Assembly: GCF_000235425.2 (NCBI RefSeq)
Contig: NZ_KI912266.1
Span: 6,788,553 to 6,852,552, forward strand
Source of the DNA: Pseudofrankia saprophytica
GTDB taxonomy: Bacteria; Actinomycetota; Actinomycetes; Frankiales; Frankiaceae
DNA length: 64,000 bases
Reading direction: 5' to 3'
The notes beneath the pieces are model-generated. The model ran no database searches. It was given only the letters and a program-made list of their open reading frames with translations, and was not told where the DNA came from. Position numbers and translations under genes: made by a program. Positions 26,728 through 35,958 of the stretch are shown piece by piece. Within the stretch, counting starts at the first letter, position 1; each line of letters opens with the position of its first letter.

Positions 26728-27786
26728 ATGACACGCATGACGGTCACCTCGATCGACCAGGCGGGGGTGGCGGCCCGAGGCAGCGGTCCTCGGCGGCGGG
26801 TATGCGCCGCCTTCGCGGCGGCGGCGCTCGCGACGATGATCACCGCCGGCTGCGCTGGCACCCCCGAGCGGGCGGCGCCGGTGACTCGCTCCGCGACGGC
26901 GGTGGCCGGCGCCGCGACGCCAGTGGCCGGCGCCGCGACGGCGAGCTGTGCACCCGCCCGCCCGGCGCCGTCCGCCGCCGGTACCCAGGCGTTCCGTTAC
27001 GGCGGGGGCGATCGTTCCTACCTGTTGGCGCTGCCGGACGGCTATCGGGGCACGACGGCCAGTCCGCTGGTGTTCGACTTCCATGGGTTCGGCGGCAGCG
27101 TGCGCGACCAGGAAGCGAGCACGCTGCTGGCGGCCACCGGCACCGCGCGTGGATACATCGTGGTCACCCCCGCCGCTCTCGGCGATCCGACCAAGTGGAA
27201 CATCCTCGGGACTGACGGCGCCGCCGACGACTACGGCTTCGCGCACGCGCTGCTGACTGATCTGACCTCGCGGCTGTGTGTCGACCCGGACCGGATCTAC
27301 GCCGCCGGCCACTCCAACGGCGGCGCTTTCGCCGGGCTGCTCGCCTGCCGCCCGCCCTTCCCGTTCGCGGCGGTCGCGCTGGTGTCGGGCACTCCGCCGT
27401 CGACCTGCCCGGCCGCCGCCGTCGCGGCCGGCTCCGGGCCGTCGGTACTCGCCATCAACGGGACGGCGGACACGACGGCGCCCTACGCCGACAACGTCAA
27501 CCGGCTGGACACCTTCGTCCAGAGCTACGGCTGTCGCCCGGCCTCCGGACCGACGACTCTGATGGTCGGTGTCAGCCAGCGACGCGATCTTGGCTGCGCA
27601 GGGGCGGGCGCCGCGGGCCGCGACATCGAGGTGGACCTGGTGACGGTGGACGGCGGCACTCATGTCTGGCCGGGCGGACCGGCTGCGTCCAGCGACCGCC
27701 CATCGGCGGTGGGGAACTCGGCGGCCGGCCGGACCTTCCCGGCGACCCAGGCCGTGCTCGACTTCTTCGACCACCACCGCCGGTGA
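26728..27786 (+). CDS. Secreted lipoprotein esterase of the LpqC/PHB depolymerase-like family
   Basis: About 352 residues from the ATG at 26728. Residues 22-42 are a signal sequence (RRR, then AAFAAAALATMITAGC) with a lipobox-like cysteine at 42, so the protein is probably anchored to the outer face of the membrane. The alpha/beta-hydrolase part shows FDFHGFGGSVRDQE (oxyanion region), the nucleophile elbow GHSNGG with S196, D248 in NGTADTTAPY and H312 in THVWPGG. This set matches LpqC/feruloyl-esterase-like polyhydroxybutyrate depolymerase family members. Actual ester substrate unknown. Control by the divergent MarR protein is likely. Confidence 0.87.
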   Translation: MTRMTVTSIDQAGVAARGSGPRRRVCAAFAAAALATMITAGCAGTPERAAPVTRSATAVAGAATPVAGAATASCAPARPAPSAAGTQAFRYGGGDRSYLLALPDGYRGTTASPLVFDFHGFGGSVRDQEASTLLAATGTARGYIVVTPAALGDPTKWNILGTDGAADDYGFAHALLTDLTSRLCVDPDRIYAAGHSNGGAFAGLLACRPPFPFAAVALVSGTPPSTCPAAAVAAGSGPSVLAINGTADTTAPYADNVNRLDTFVQSYGCRPASGPTTLMVGVSQRRDLGCAGAGAAGRDIEVDLVTVDGGTHVWPGGPAASSDRPSAVGNSAAGRTFPATQAVLDFFDHHRR

Positions 27787-27804
27787 CCGGCCCTCCCCCG
27801 AGGG

Positions 27805-29451
27805 TCAGATCCGGTCGTAGGCGGGCAGCGTCAGGAACTCGGCGTAGGGCTCGCCGAGCGCGGTCTGCTCGAACAGCTCGACGGCGTCCTTCCACCGTCC
27901 GGCCGCGAACGCCTCGGCGCCGCCGGCGGCCTGCAGCCGCTCGACCTCCTGGGCGAGCACGGCGCGGACCAGCTCCGCGGTGACGACCCGGCCGTCCGCG
28001 AGCTTCGCGCCCGCGGCGACCCACTGGTGGAGCTGGCTGCGGGAGATCTCGGCGGTGGCCGCGTCCTCCATGAGGTTGTCGATGCCGACGGCGCCGGTGC
28101 CGCGCAGCCAGGCCTCCAGATACCGCAGGCCGACGCTGATGTTGATCCGCACGCCGGCCTCGGTGATCTCGCCCGGGGTGGCGGCGATGTCCAGCAACTG
28201 GGCGGCGGTGACGTGGACGTCGTCGCGCTGGCGGGCGAGCTGGTTGGGCGCGTCGCCGAGCACCCCGTCGAAGACCTCGGTGCAGACGGGCACCAGATCG
28301 GGGTGCGCGACCCAGCTGCCGTCGAACCCGTCTCCCGACTCGCGCTCCTTGTCGGCCCGCACCTTCGCCAGCGCCGCCGCGTTGACCTCCGGATCCCGCC
28401 GGGACGGGATGAACGCGGCCATGCCGCCGATCGCGTGCGCGCCGCGACGGTGGCAGGTGGCGACGAGCAGCTCGGTGTACGCCCGCAGGAACGGCACCGT
28501 CATCGTCACCGAGCCGCGGTCCGGCAGCAGGAACTCCGCCGGCCGCGACGCGAACGTCTTGATGGTGGAGAACATGTAGTCCCAGCGGCCGGCGTTGAGC
28601 CCGGCCGAGTGCTCCCGCAGCTCGTAGAGGATCTCCTCCATCTCGAACGCGGCGGGCAGCGTCTCGATGAGCACCGTCGCCCGGATGGTGCCGCGCGGCA
28701 GGTCGAGCGCGTCCTCGGCGGCGGTGAACACGTCGTTCCACAGCCGGGCCTCGAGGTGGCTCTCCAGCTTGGGCAGGTAGAACGCGGGCGTGCGGCCGGC
28801 GTCGACGAGCGTGCGCGCGTTGCGGAACAGGTAGAGCCCGGCGTCGAAGAGCGACCCGGACATCGGCGCGCCGTCGACGAGCACGTGCCGCTCGGGCAGG
28901 TGCCAGCCTCGTGGGCGGACGACGAGGGTGGCCGTCTGCTCGCCGAGCCGGTAGGAGCGGCCGTCGGGATTGGTGAAGGTCAGCGTGCCGGCGATCGCCG
29001 CGGTCAGGTTGCGCTGGCCGTCCAGCAGGTTGAACCAGGTGGGGACGTTGGCGTCCTCGAAGTCGGCCATGAACAGCCGTGCGCCGCTGTTGAGCGCGTT
29101 GATCACCATCTTCGCGTCGGTCGGGCCGGTGATCTCGCAGCGGCGGTCGGTGAGATCCGGCGCCGGCGGTGCGCCCCGCCAGTCGCCGGCCCGGACGTCG
29201 GCGGTCTCGGGCAGGAAGTCGAGCGTGCCGCCGGCGGCGATCAGGGCGCGCCGCTGGGCCCGCCGGTGGAGCAGTTCCCGGCGACGGGGGCCGAACGTGC
29301 GCTGCAGGCCGGCGACGAACGCGACCGCCCCGTCGCCGAGCACCTCGCCGGCCAGCTCCGCCGCGTCGTCCGCCGCGAGCCCTCGCACGGCACGCTCGAC
29401 GCTCACCCCGTCGCTCGTCGCCCCTCGCAACCCGCCCGTCACACCCATCAC
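27805..29451 (-). CDS. aceB: Malate synthase A
   Basis: A 548-residue protein of the usual length for malate synthase A, which condenses glyoxylate with acetyl-CoA in the glyoxylate bypass. Conserved blocks include [20 protein letters not shown], the catalytic [49 protein letters not shown] and [20 protein letters not shown]. No isocitrate lyase gene is in the window. It converges on the esterase gene with only 18 bases between the stops, and its promoter lies in the repeat-bearing region 29452-29696. Confidence 0.95.
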   Translation of the reverse strand: MMGVTGGLRGATSDGVSVERAVRGLAADDAAELAGEVLGDGAVAFVAGLQRTFGPRRRELLHRRAQRRALIAAGGTLDFLPETADVRAGDWRGAPPAPDLTDRRCEITGPTDAKMVINALNSGARLFMADFEDANVPTWFNLLDGQRNLTAAIAGTLTFTNPDGRSYRLGEQTATLVVRPRGWHLPERHVLVDGAPMSGSLFDAGLYLFRNARTLVDAGRTPAFYLPKLESHLEARLWNDVFTAAEDALDLPRGTIRATVLIETLPAAFEMEEILYELREHSAGLNAGRWDYMFSTIKTFASRPAEFLLPDRGSVTMTVPFLRAYTELLVATCHRRGAHAIGGMAAFIPSRRDPEVNAAALAKVRADKERESGDGFDGSWVAHPDLVPVCTEVFDGVLGDAPNQLARQRDDVHVTAAQLLDIAATPGEITEAGVRINISVGLRYLEAWLRGTGAVGIDNLMEDAATAEISRSQLHQWVAAGAKLADGRVVTAELVRAVLAQEVERLQAAGGAEAFAAGRWKDAVELFEQTALGEPYAEFLTLPAYDRI

Positions 29452-29589
29452 GCCCTCCGTCCCTGGCTACCCGCTCCAGTCTGGCCGCCCAGGACCCAAA
29501 CCGATGCCCGGCGCGGAGATATATCCGCCACGCCTGGACTCGGACACGATGAAGCTGTTCGCAGGTCAGGGAAGAAGATCCACCTGCTC

Positions 29590-29695
29590 GTCGGGCGCAG
29601 CCCGACATCGGGAGTTCCAGGGGGTCGCGCCCCCTGGGCAGACATCGTCGTGTGGCCGCTGGGAGCCGCCCGGAGGGCGGCGAACAGGGTTCGCC
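29590..29695 (-). repeat. Structured intergenic repeat, copy 1 (after proA)
   Basis: Two modules: GTCGGG-GC-GCCCGACATCGG followed by CCAGGGGGTCGCGCCCCCTGG, then GAGCCGCCCGGAGGGCGGCG. Each arm folds as a hairpin. Read on the minus strand it begins right behind the proA stop codon. Same layout as at 42662 and 57053. Confidence 0.75.
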
Positions 29696-29696
29696 G

Positions 29697-30953
29697 CTAC
29701 ACGAGGTGACCGTCGCCGATGGCGACCCAGGTGGTGGAGGTCAGCTCGGGCAGGCCCATGGGCCCCCGGGCGTGCAGCTTCTGGGTGGAGATGCCGATCT
29801 CGGCGCCCATGCCGAACCGCTCTCCGTCGGTGAACCGGGTGGAGGCGTTCACCATGATGGCGGCGCTGTCGCAGGTCGCGATGAAGCGGCGGGACGCGGC
29901 GAGCGAGCGGGTGACGATCGCCTCGGTGTGGCCGGTGCCGTAAGCGCGGATGTGCTCCACGGCGGCGTCCAGCGACGGGACGACCTTCACCGCGAGATCG
30001 AGCGAGAGGTACTCGGCGCCCCAGTCGTCCTCGGTCGCGGCCAGGGCCTCCGGGGCGACGGCCCGGACCGCGTCGTCGCCGTGGACCGTCACGCCGGCCT
30101 CGGTGAGCGCGCCGAGTACCCGGGGCAGGAACTCGTCGGCGACGTCGGCGTGCACGAGCAGGGTCTCGGCGGAGTTGCAGACCGACACCCGCTGGGTCTT
30201 CGAGTTGAGCGCGATCGCGACCGCCATGTCGAGGTCGGCGGCCGCGTCGACGTAGACGTGGCAGTTGCCGACGCCGGTCTCGATCACCGGCACCGTCGAC
30301 TCCTCGACGACGGCGCGGATCAGCCCCGCGCCACCGCGCGGGATGAGCACGTCGACCAGCCCGCGCAGCTGCATGAGGTGCTTGACCGACTCGTGGTCGA
30401 CGCCGGGGACCAGCTGGACGGCGTCGGCGGGCAGCCCCGCGGCCTCGGCCGCGTCGCGCAGCACGCCGACGAGCGCGATGTTGGAGTGCACCGCGGAGGC
30501 GCTGCCGCGCAACAGGGCGGCGTTGCCGCTCTTCAGGCACAGCCCGGCGGCGTCGACGGTGACGTTCGGCCGGGCCTCGTAGATGATCCCGACGACGCCG
30601 AGCGGGACGCGCACCTGGCGCAGCTCCATCCCGTTCGGCAGCACCCGGCCGCGGATCACCTCGCCGACCGGGTCGTCGAGGCCGGCGACCTGGCGCAACC
30701 CGTCGGCCATCCCGGCGAGCCTGGCCTCGGTGAGGGTGAGCCGGTCGACCATCGCGGCCGCCGTGCCGGCGGCCTGGGCGGCGGCGACGTCCTCGGCGTT
30801 GGCGGCGAGCAGCTCCTCGGCGCGCACCAGCAGCGCGTCCGCCATCCCCAGCAGCGCGGCGTCCTTCGCGGCCCGCGACAGTGGGGCCAGCGCCGCCGCG
30901 GCCCGCTTCGCGCGCACGGCGCTTGCTCGGACGTCCTCCGCGGAGACCTGCAT
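29697..30953 (-). CDS. proA: Gamma-glutamyl phosphate reductase
   Basis: A 418-residue enzyme that reduces glutamyl-5-phosphate to glutamate semialdehyde with NADPH, the second step of proline synthesis. Recognisable blocks are [35 protein letters not shown], the catalytic cysteine in [15 protein letters not shown] (about residue 257) and the C-terminal [28 protein letters not shown] precedes the ATG. Its partner proB is at 39641-40756, separated by the MMPL and sbcDC genes, although the two are usually adjacent in actinobacteria. Confidence 0.96.
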   Translation of the reverse strand: MQVSAEDVRASAVRAKRAAAALAPLSRAAKDAALLGMADALLVRAEELLAANAEDVAAAQAAGTAAAMVDRLTLTEARLAGMADGLRQVAGLDDPVGEVIRGRVLPNGMELRQVRVPLGVVGIIYEARPNVTVDAAGLCLKSGNAALLRGSASAVHSNIALVGVLRDAAEAAGLPADAVQLVPGVDHESVKHLMQLRGLVDVLIPRGGAGLIRAVVEESTVPVIETGVGNCHVYVDAAADLDMAVAIALNSKTQRVSVCNSAETLLVHADVADEFLPRVLGALTEAGVTVHGDDAVRAVAPEALAATEDDWGAEYLSLDLAVKVVPSLDAAVEHIRAYGTGHTEAIVTRSLAASRRFIATCDSAAIMVNASTRFTDGERFGMGAEIGISTQKLHARGPMGLPELTSTTWVAIGDGHLV

Positions 30954-31262
30954 GACCGTTCCCTTCTCACCGGGCCCCAGGGGTCACCCCTGAGCCGGCA
31001 TCGCGGTCCACCGAACGGCCGACCGAAGATCAGCGAACATGCCGAACCGGCGCGGCGCTGGCGCGGCGCACCAGTCTCCGAGGCTACCTTCCCCCGCGCG
31101 GCCGACGCGCGTGAGACGGGCGCCCGTGAGACGGGCGCCAGCCAGCGTGGATGGTGCTGGACAGCCTGAGGCCGCGCGGCTGACCGCGCGGCCTCAGGTC
31201 TCCGGTTCCTGGAGCTGTGCCTGATCAGAAGCTGCGCCTGGATCAGGTCACCGCCTGTACGG
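30954..31262. other. Spacer between MMPL and proA genes
   Basis: It holds the terminator-like hairpin at 31165-31198 and a tandem GTGAGACGGGCGCC pair near 31109-31140. It presumably also carries the proA promoter. No gene seen. Confidence 0.5.
31165..31198 (-). terminator. 15-bp GC-rich hairpin behind the MMPL gene
   Basis: CCTGAGGCCGCGCGG and CCGCGCGGCCTCAGG pair perfectly around a CTGA loop, about 65 bases past the MMPL stop. No U-tract follows, as is common for actinobacterial terminators. Confidence 0.6.
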
Positions 31263-33521
31263 TCAGTCGGCCGCGCGGGCGAGCTTGGACGGCCACCAGA
31301 TCTTCTTGCCGATCTCGTGACTGAGCGACGGGACCAGGATCGACCGCACGATGATCGTGTCCAGCAGGACGCCGAACGCGACCGTGAAGCCGACCTCGGC
31401 GAGGAAGACCAGCGGCAGCACCGCCAGCACCGCGAACGTGGCCGCGAGCACGAGCCCGGCGGAGGTGATGACGCCGCCGGTGACGGACAGCCCGCGCGTG
31501 ATGCCACTGCGCGTGCCGAACATCAACGCCTCTTCTCGCACCCGGGTCATCAGGAAGATGTTGTAGTCGATGCCGAGTGCTACCAGGAAGACGAAGGCGA
31601 ACAGCGGGAACGCCGGATCGGCGTTGGCGAAGTCGAACACGTGGTTGAACATCACCGCCGACACGCCCAGGGACGCGGCGAACGAGAGCACCACGGTCGC
31701 GATCAGTAGCAGCGGGGCCACGAGCGCGCGCAGCAGCAGTCCGAGCACCAGGAGGATCACCAGCAGCACGATCGGGATCACCAGGTTGCGGTCGTGCCGA
31801 GAGGCCGCGTTGACGTCGTGGTTGACCGCCGTCGAGCCGCCGACGAGCGCCTCGGCGCCGGGCACCGCGCGCACGGCGTCCCGGATGCGCAGGACCGTGG
31901 CGTCCGCCTCCGACGTGTCGTACCGGTAGGCGAGCGTCGCGTCGATCGCGAGCCGGCCGTCGACCGGCTTCACCTGGATGGCCGCCGGCGGGCAGGCTCC
32001 GCCGGCCAGGTCGGCCGGCGTGACCGCCCCGGACTTCAGCGCGTCGGGGATCTTGCCGTAGTCGACCTCGACGCAGACCGAGCCCGGCTTGGTGTCCACG
32101 CCCTGGACCTTGGACACGGCGGCGATCACGGCGTTCGCCTGGTCGGCCTTCGCCGTGATGACCGCCGGGGCGCCGGCACCGGCGTCGAAGTTGGCGTCGA
32201 AGATCTTCTGTCCGACGATCGCGTCCGGCTCGGAGGTGAAGCTGTCCATCGTCGACAGGCCGCCGGTGCGCAACCCGGGCAGGAACGCGACGCAGATCAG
32301 CAGCAACACGGCGGTCGAGATCCAGCCGAGCCGGGCGCGCCGGCCGACCAGCTCGGCGATCCGCGCCCACCGGCCGTGGGTGGCGATGTCGGCCTGGTGG
32401 TCGACCTTCGGCCGGCGCGGCCAGAACACCCACCGGCCGAACAGCACCAGGAACGCCGGCAGGAAGGTCAACATGAACAGCATCGTGCAGGCGACGCCGA
32501 TCGCGCAGACCGGCCCGAGGCTCTTGTTCGAGTTCAGCTCGCCGAGCGCCAGACAGAGCAGACCCAGAACGACGGTGATACCGGACGCGGCGATCGCCGG
32601 CGCGGCACCCCGCCAGGCCGCGAGCATGGCGTTCATCCGGCTGGCGTGGTCGTGCAGCTCCTCCCGGTACCGGCTGACCAGCAGCAGCGCGTAGTCGGTG
32701 CCTGCGCCGATCACGATGACCGACAGGATGCCCTGGCTCTGGCCGGTGAGCGTCAGCACGTCGTGCTTGGCCAACGGATAGATCACCAGCGAGGACAGGC
32801 CGAGCGCGAAGACCGAGCTGAGCAACGGGAAGAACCACAGAATCGGGCTGCGGTAGACGACGAGCAGGATGATGATGACGACGAGACCTGCCGCTAGCAG
32901 CAGCTGCCCGTCGAGCCCGGCGAACGCGTCGATGAAGGCCACGAGCAGGCCGCCCGCGCCGGCACTGTGAATCTTCAGGCCGTCGGGAGCCTCGTCGCGG
33001 GCCGTATCAATGATCGACTTCTCGGTGTCGCTGAGCTTCTCCCCGTCGACCTCGACGTCGCCGTTCTTGCCGATCAGCGGAACCGAGACCGAGGCGACCG
33101 AGCCGTCCTTGTTGAACTGGGTCGGCCCGATCTGGTCGGCGGCCACCCCGTCGATCTTGCCGAAGGCCGCGCGGTCACCGTCGATCTTCGTCTTGTCGCC
33201 GTCAGTCAGGCCGCCGTCGCGCTGGTAGACGATGAAGCCCGGGATCGTCGCCACGGAGCGGTACTTCTCCGACTCGGTGTCGACCTTGGTCGACTCGGCG
33301 GACCCCGGCAGGTACGAGGCGTTGTCGTTCTTCTGGACCTCACCCAGCTTGCCCTGGAAGGGCAGGCCGACGACGCCGACGATGAAGAAGACGAAGACGA
33401 CGCCGACCGCTCCCACCCACCTGCGCCACGACGGGCGGCGCTGGTCCGGCGGCGCGGGCGGCGGTGAAGGCGGAGGCAGCTGGGTCTCCGAGCTGTCCTG
33501 CTCGGGGGCCACGTCCCTCAT
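31263..33521 (-). CDS. MMPL/RND-family membrane transporter
   Basis: A 752-residue protein with GGAGAGA before the ATG. The topology is typical of MMPL proteins: a Pro-rich cytoplasmic start, TM1 (WVGAVGVVFVFFIVGVVGLP), a large external loop, a five-helix bundle including GQSQGILSVIVIGAGTDYAL (the GxxxDY proton-relay motif), then a second half with TM7, another loop and the matching VFLVALGIDYNIFLMTRVRE. Family members export lipids or small hydrophobic compounds using the proton gradient. No biosynthetic genes or regulator stand next to it, so the cargo is open. Confidence 0.92.
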   Translation of the reverse strand: MRDVAPEQDSSETQLPPPSPPPAPPDQRRPSWRRWVGAVGVVFVFFIVGVVGLPFQGKLGEVQKNDNASYLPGSAESTKVDTESEKYRSVATIPGFIVYQRDGGLTDGDKTKIDGDRAAFGKIDGVAADQIGPTQFNKDGSVASVSVPLIGKNGDVEVDGEKLSDTEKSIIDTARDEAPDGLKIHSAGAGGLLVAFIDAFAGLDGQLLLAAGLVVIIILLVVYRSPILWFFPLLSSVFALGLSSLVIYPLAKHDVLTLTGQSQGILSVIVIGAGTDYALLLVSRYREELHDHASRMNAMLAAWRGAAPAIAASGITVVLGLLCLALGELNSNKSLGPVCAIGVACTMLFMLTFLPAFLVLFGRWVFWPRRPKVDHQADIATHGRWARIAELVGRRARLGWISTAVLLLICVAFLPGLRTGGLSTMDSFTSEPDAIVGQKIFDANFDAGAGAPAVITAKADQANAVIAAVSKVQGVDTKPGSVCVEVDYGKIPDALKSGAVTPADLAGGACPPAAIQVKPVDGRLAIDATLAYRYDTSEADATVLRIRDAVRAVPGAEALVGGSTAVNHDVNAASRHDRNLVIPIVLLVILLVLGLLLRALVAPLLLIATVVLSFAASLGVSAVMFNHVFDFANADPAFPLFAFVFLVALGIDYNIFLMTRVREEALMFGTRSGITRGLSVTGGVITSAGLVLAATFAVLAVLPLVFLAEVGFTVAFGVLLDTIIVRSILVPSLSHEIGKKIWWPSKLARAAD

Positions 33522-34488
33522 GGTGTTCTCTCCCGGTCGGTTCTCGGGCTCGCTCGTCGTCGACGGCGCAGGCGGCGGTCACTCGTGAACAGGCGTGCGG
33601 GTGTGGCGGGCGGCGCCGGCAGGCGCCCGGTGACGGCGCCCGCGAGCCACGTGGGGCTGTCGCCACCGGACGGCACCGAAGGTACTGAGCAGGTACGACA
33701 GCTCCCGTTCGAGGCGAGTGACCTCGATGATGTCGCGGCCGCCCGACGGCGCCCATCCGTTATTCGGTTGATAGGCCACTCAACCGCCCGGCCCACCCGG
33801 CGGACCGGGCCGCCCCGCACGGCGTCCCGAACCCGCCCGCGCAGGCCAAGGAACTCGGCGCGGTCATCGAGAAGACGGCCCAGATCTGAAAAACGCATCG
33901 GCCGATCGGCAAGAAGTGAGGTAGGACACAGCGGGTGCCACACCGCCTGGACACCGGCGCGCCGCCCACGCCCCAAACAGTCGTGGATGGCGGCGCGATG
34001 GTCACTGGAGCTGTCCACCGGCTTTGGGTCCAGAAAACCGGCGGCTCCTGGCGGCCCCAGACCCCCGGGGCCGGGTGGGGCTGGCCCTACCTCGGCGGCG
34101 GTCAGCCATCGCGCGGGCGAGCCGCGCGATGCCGGTCGCCATCCGCCGCCGGGCCGGTTCGTGGTGAGGTCATGGTGACCAGCCTGCTGCCTGGCGTGGC
34201 TGGCGTCGTCAGCCCGACGGCGGCATCGACGTACGTCCGCGCGCGTACGAACCGCTACGCCAGCACTCCGGCCGCGCCGAGCGGGCACGGGGTGCGAACC
34301 GGACACGAACGGATCGCCTACGCTACCGATGCTCTCGGCATCTCCACCGATCCGCCGCCCGGTGCTCGACGCCCGGCGCCCGGCGCCGCTGGACGCGGCT
34401 TTCACCGATCCGCCGCCGTGCCGCGGCGACGCGCGGGCGGGCCCGGCCCGATCGGCGGGGAGGGCTCGGACCGGCGGGAAGGGGGGAC
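33522..34488. other. Divergent gene-poor region between MMPL and sbcD
   Basis: This 967-base stretch must hold the promoters for the MMPL gene (minus) and sbcD (plus). Apart from the weak small frame at 33579-33779, nothing coding is convincing. Confidence 0.4.
33579..33779 (-). CDS. Possible small protein, unknown
   Basis: A 66-codon frame from a GTG. The first 45 residues (MAYQPNNGWAPSGG, then IIEVTRLERELSYLLSTFGA) look protein-like, with a plausible amphipathic helix, while the rest is Arg/Pro/Ala-rich like shadow translation. There is no good SD. It would precede the MMPL gene by about 57 bases. Listed with low confidence. Confidence 0.2.
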   Translation of the reverse strand: MAYQPNNGWAPSGGRDIIEVTRLERELSYLLSTFGAVRWRQPHVARGRRHRAPAGAARHTRTPVHE

Positions 34489-35958
34489 ATGCTCGTCCTG
34501 CATACGTCCGACTGGCATCTCGGGCGCGGCCTGCACGGGTATGACCTCGGCGCCGCGCAGGCCGCGTTCGTCGACCACCTCGTGGACGTGGCCCGCGCCG
34601 AGCGCGTCGGCCTCGTCGTGGTCGCGGGCGACGTGCACGACCGGGCGATCCCACCGTTGAGCGCGCTGCGCCTGTTCGACGAGGCGCTGTCCCGGCTGCG
34701 CGACACCGGCGCCCGCGTGGTGGTCATCAGCGGCAACCACGACGCGCCCGCGCGCCTGGGTGACAAGGCCGGGCTGCTCGACCCTCGCGTCCGCATCCGC
34801 ACCGACCCCGCCGAGCTCGCGACGCCCGTCGTGGTCGAGGACCGGTTCGGCCCAGTGCGGGTGTACCCGATCCCCTACCTGGAGCCCGCCGCCGTCGCCG
34901 ACCTCCTTCCCGAGGTCGCCCTTCCCGAGGTCGACGCCCCAGGCGACGGACCAGCCGGCCAGGGCGCCGATGCTGACACCGCCGGCCACGGCACCGGCCC
35001 GGACGCCGGCCTCAGTGCTCTGGCGAACGAGCGGGGTGGCTACCGGGCCTCGACCGGTGACGCCGCGGGGGTCCCGGCCGGACTGGCGCCCCTGGCGGTC
35101 GCCGAGGGGCCGGCCGAACCGCCCTTCCCGGGCATGGTCTCGCTCTTCGACGACGACGAGCTGGCGCCTAGCCTCATACCCGCTCCGGCGCGCCGCCCGG
35201 CCGCCGCCGGCCGGGGCCGGGCGGCGCCGCTGTCCCACGCGGCGACGATGCGCCGGGCGATGGCCGCCGTCCGGGCCGACCTGGCCGGCCATCCCGGCGC
35301 CAGATCGGTCGTCGTCGCGCACGCCTGGGTCACCGGCGCCGCCGGCAGCGACAGCGAGCGCGACATCAGTGTCGGCGGCATCGCGCACGTCCCGGCGTCG
35401 CTGTTCGACGGCATCACCTACACCGCGCTCGGCCACCTGCACCGGCCGCAGCGAGTCCAGGACAGGGAGCAGGTGCGCTACAGCGGCTCACCGCTGGCGT
35501 ACTCGTTCTCCGAGGCCGGTGACGCGAAGGCCACGCTGCTCGCCGAGCTCGGCCCGGCCGGCCTGACCAGGGTGGAGGCGATCCCCGTCCCGACGCGACG
35601 GCGGATGACGATCCTTCGCGGCCGGCTCGCGGACCTGCTCACCCGGCTGGAGTACGGCGAGCACGCCGACGACTTCATCGCCGCGGTGCTCACCGACCAG
35701 GCCCGCCCGATGGACGCGATGACGGCGCTGCGCGAGCGTTTCCCGCGCACCCTGGTCCTGCGCCACGAACCGGAGGACGCCGACGCCGCCGACACCGGCT
35801 CGTTCGCGCGGCGCACCCGTGGCCGCGACGACCTCGACGTCGCCGCCGACTTCGTCGGCTTCGCCCGCGGCACCTCAGCGACCGAGGCCGAACGCGAGCT
35901 GCTCGCCACCGCGCTCACCGAGGCCCGGCTCGCGGCCATGGCGGCGGAGGCCGGCTGA
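34489..35958 (+). CDS. sbcD: Exonuclease subunit SbcD (Mre11-like)
   Basis: A 489-residue nuclease subunit. All five Mre11-type phosphoesterase motifs are visible: LHTSDWHLGRGLHG, VVAGDVHDRAIPP, VISGNHDAPARLG, VVVAHAWVTG and TALGHLHRPQ. An insertion of about 100 disordered residues (around 150-250, rich in Ala, Gly and Pro) makes it longer than E. coli SbcD. With SbcC it opens and degrades hairpins and protein-blocked DNA ends. AAGGGGGGAC lies just before the ATG. The stop overlaps the sbcC start (TGATG), so the two are translated together. Confidence 0.95.
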   Translation: MLVLHTSDWHLGRGLHGYDLGAAQAAFVDHLVDVARAERVGLVVVAGDVHDRAIPPLSALRLFDEALSRLRDTGARVVVISGNHDAPARLGDKAGLLDPRVRIRTDPAELATPVVVEDRFGPVRVYPIPYLEPAAVADLLPEVALPEVDAPGDGPAGQGADADTAGHGTGPDAGLSALANERGGYRASTGDAAGVPAGLAPLAVAEGPAEPPFPGMVSLFDDDELAPSLIPAPARRPAAAGRGRAAPLSHAATMRRAMAAVRADLAGHPGARSVVVAHAWVTGAAGSDSERDISVGGIAHVPASLFDGITYTALGHLHRPQRVQDREQVRYSGSPLAYSFSEAGDAKATLLAELGPAGLTRVEAIPVPTRRRMTILRGRLADLLTRLEYGEHADDFIAAVLTDQARPMDAMTALRERFPRTLVLRHEPEDADAADTGSFARRTRGRDDLDVAADFVGFARGTSATEAERELLATALTEARLAAMAAEAG

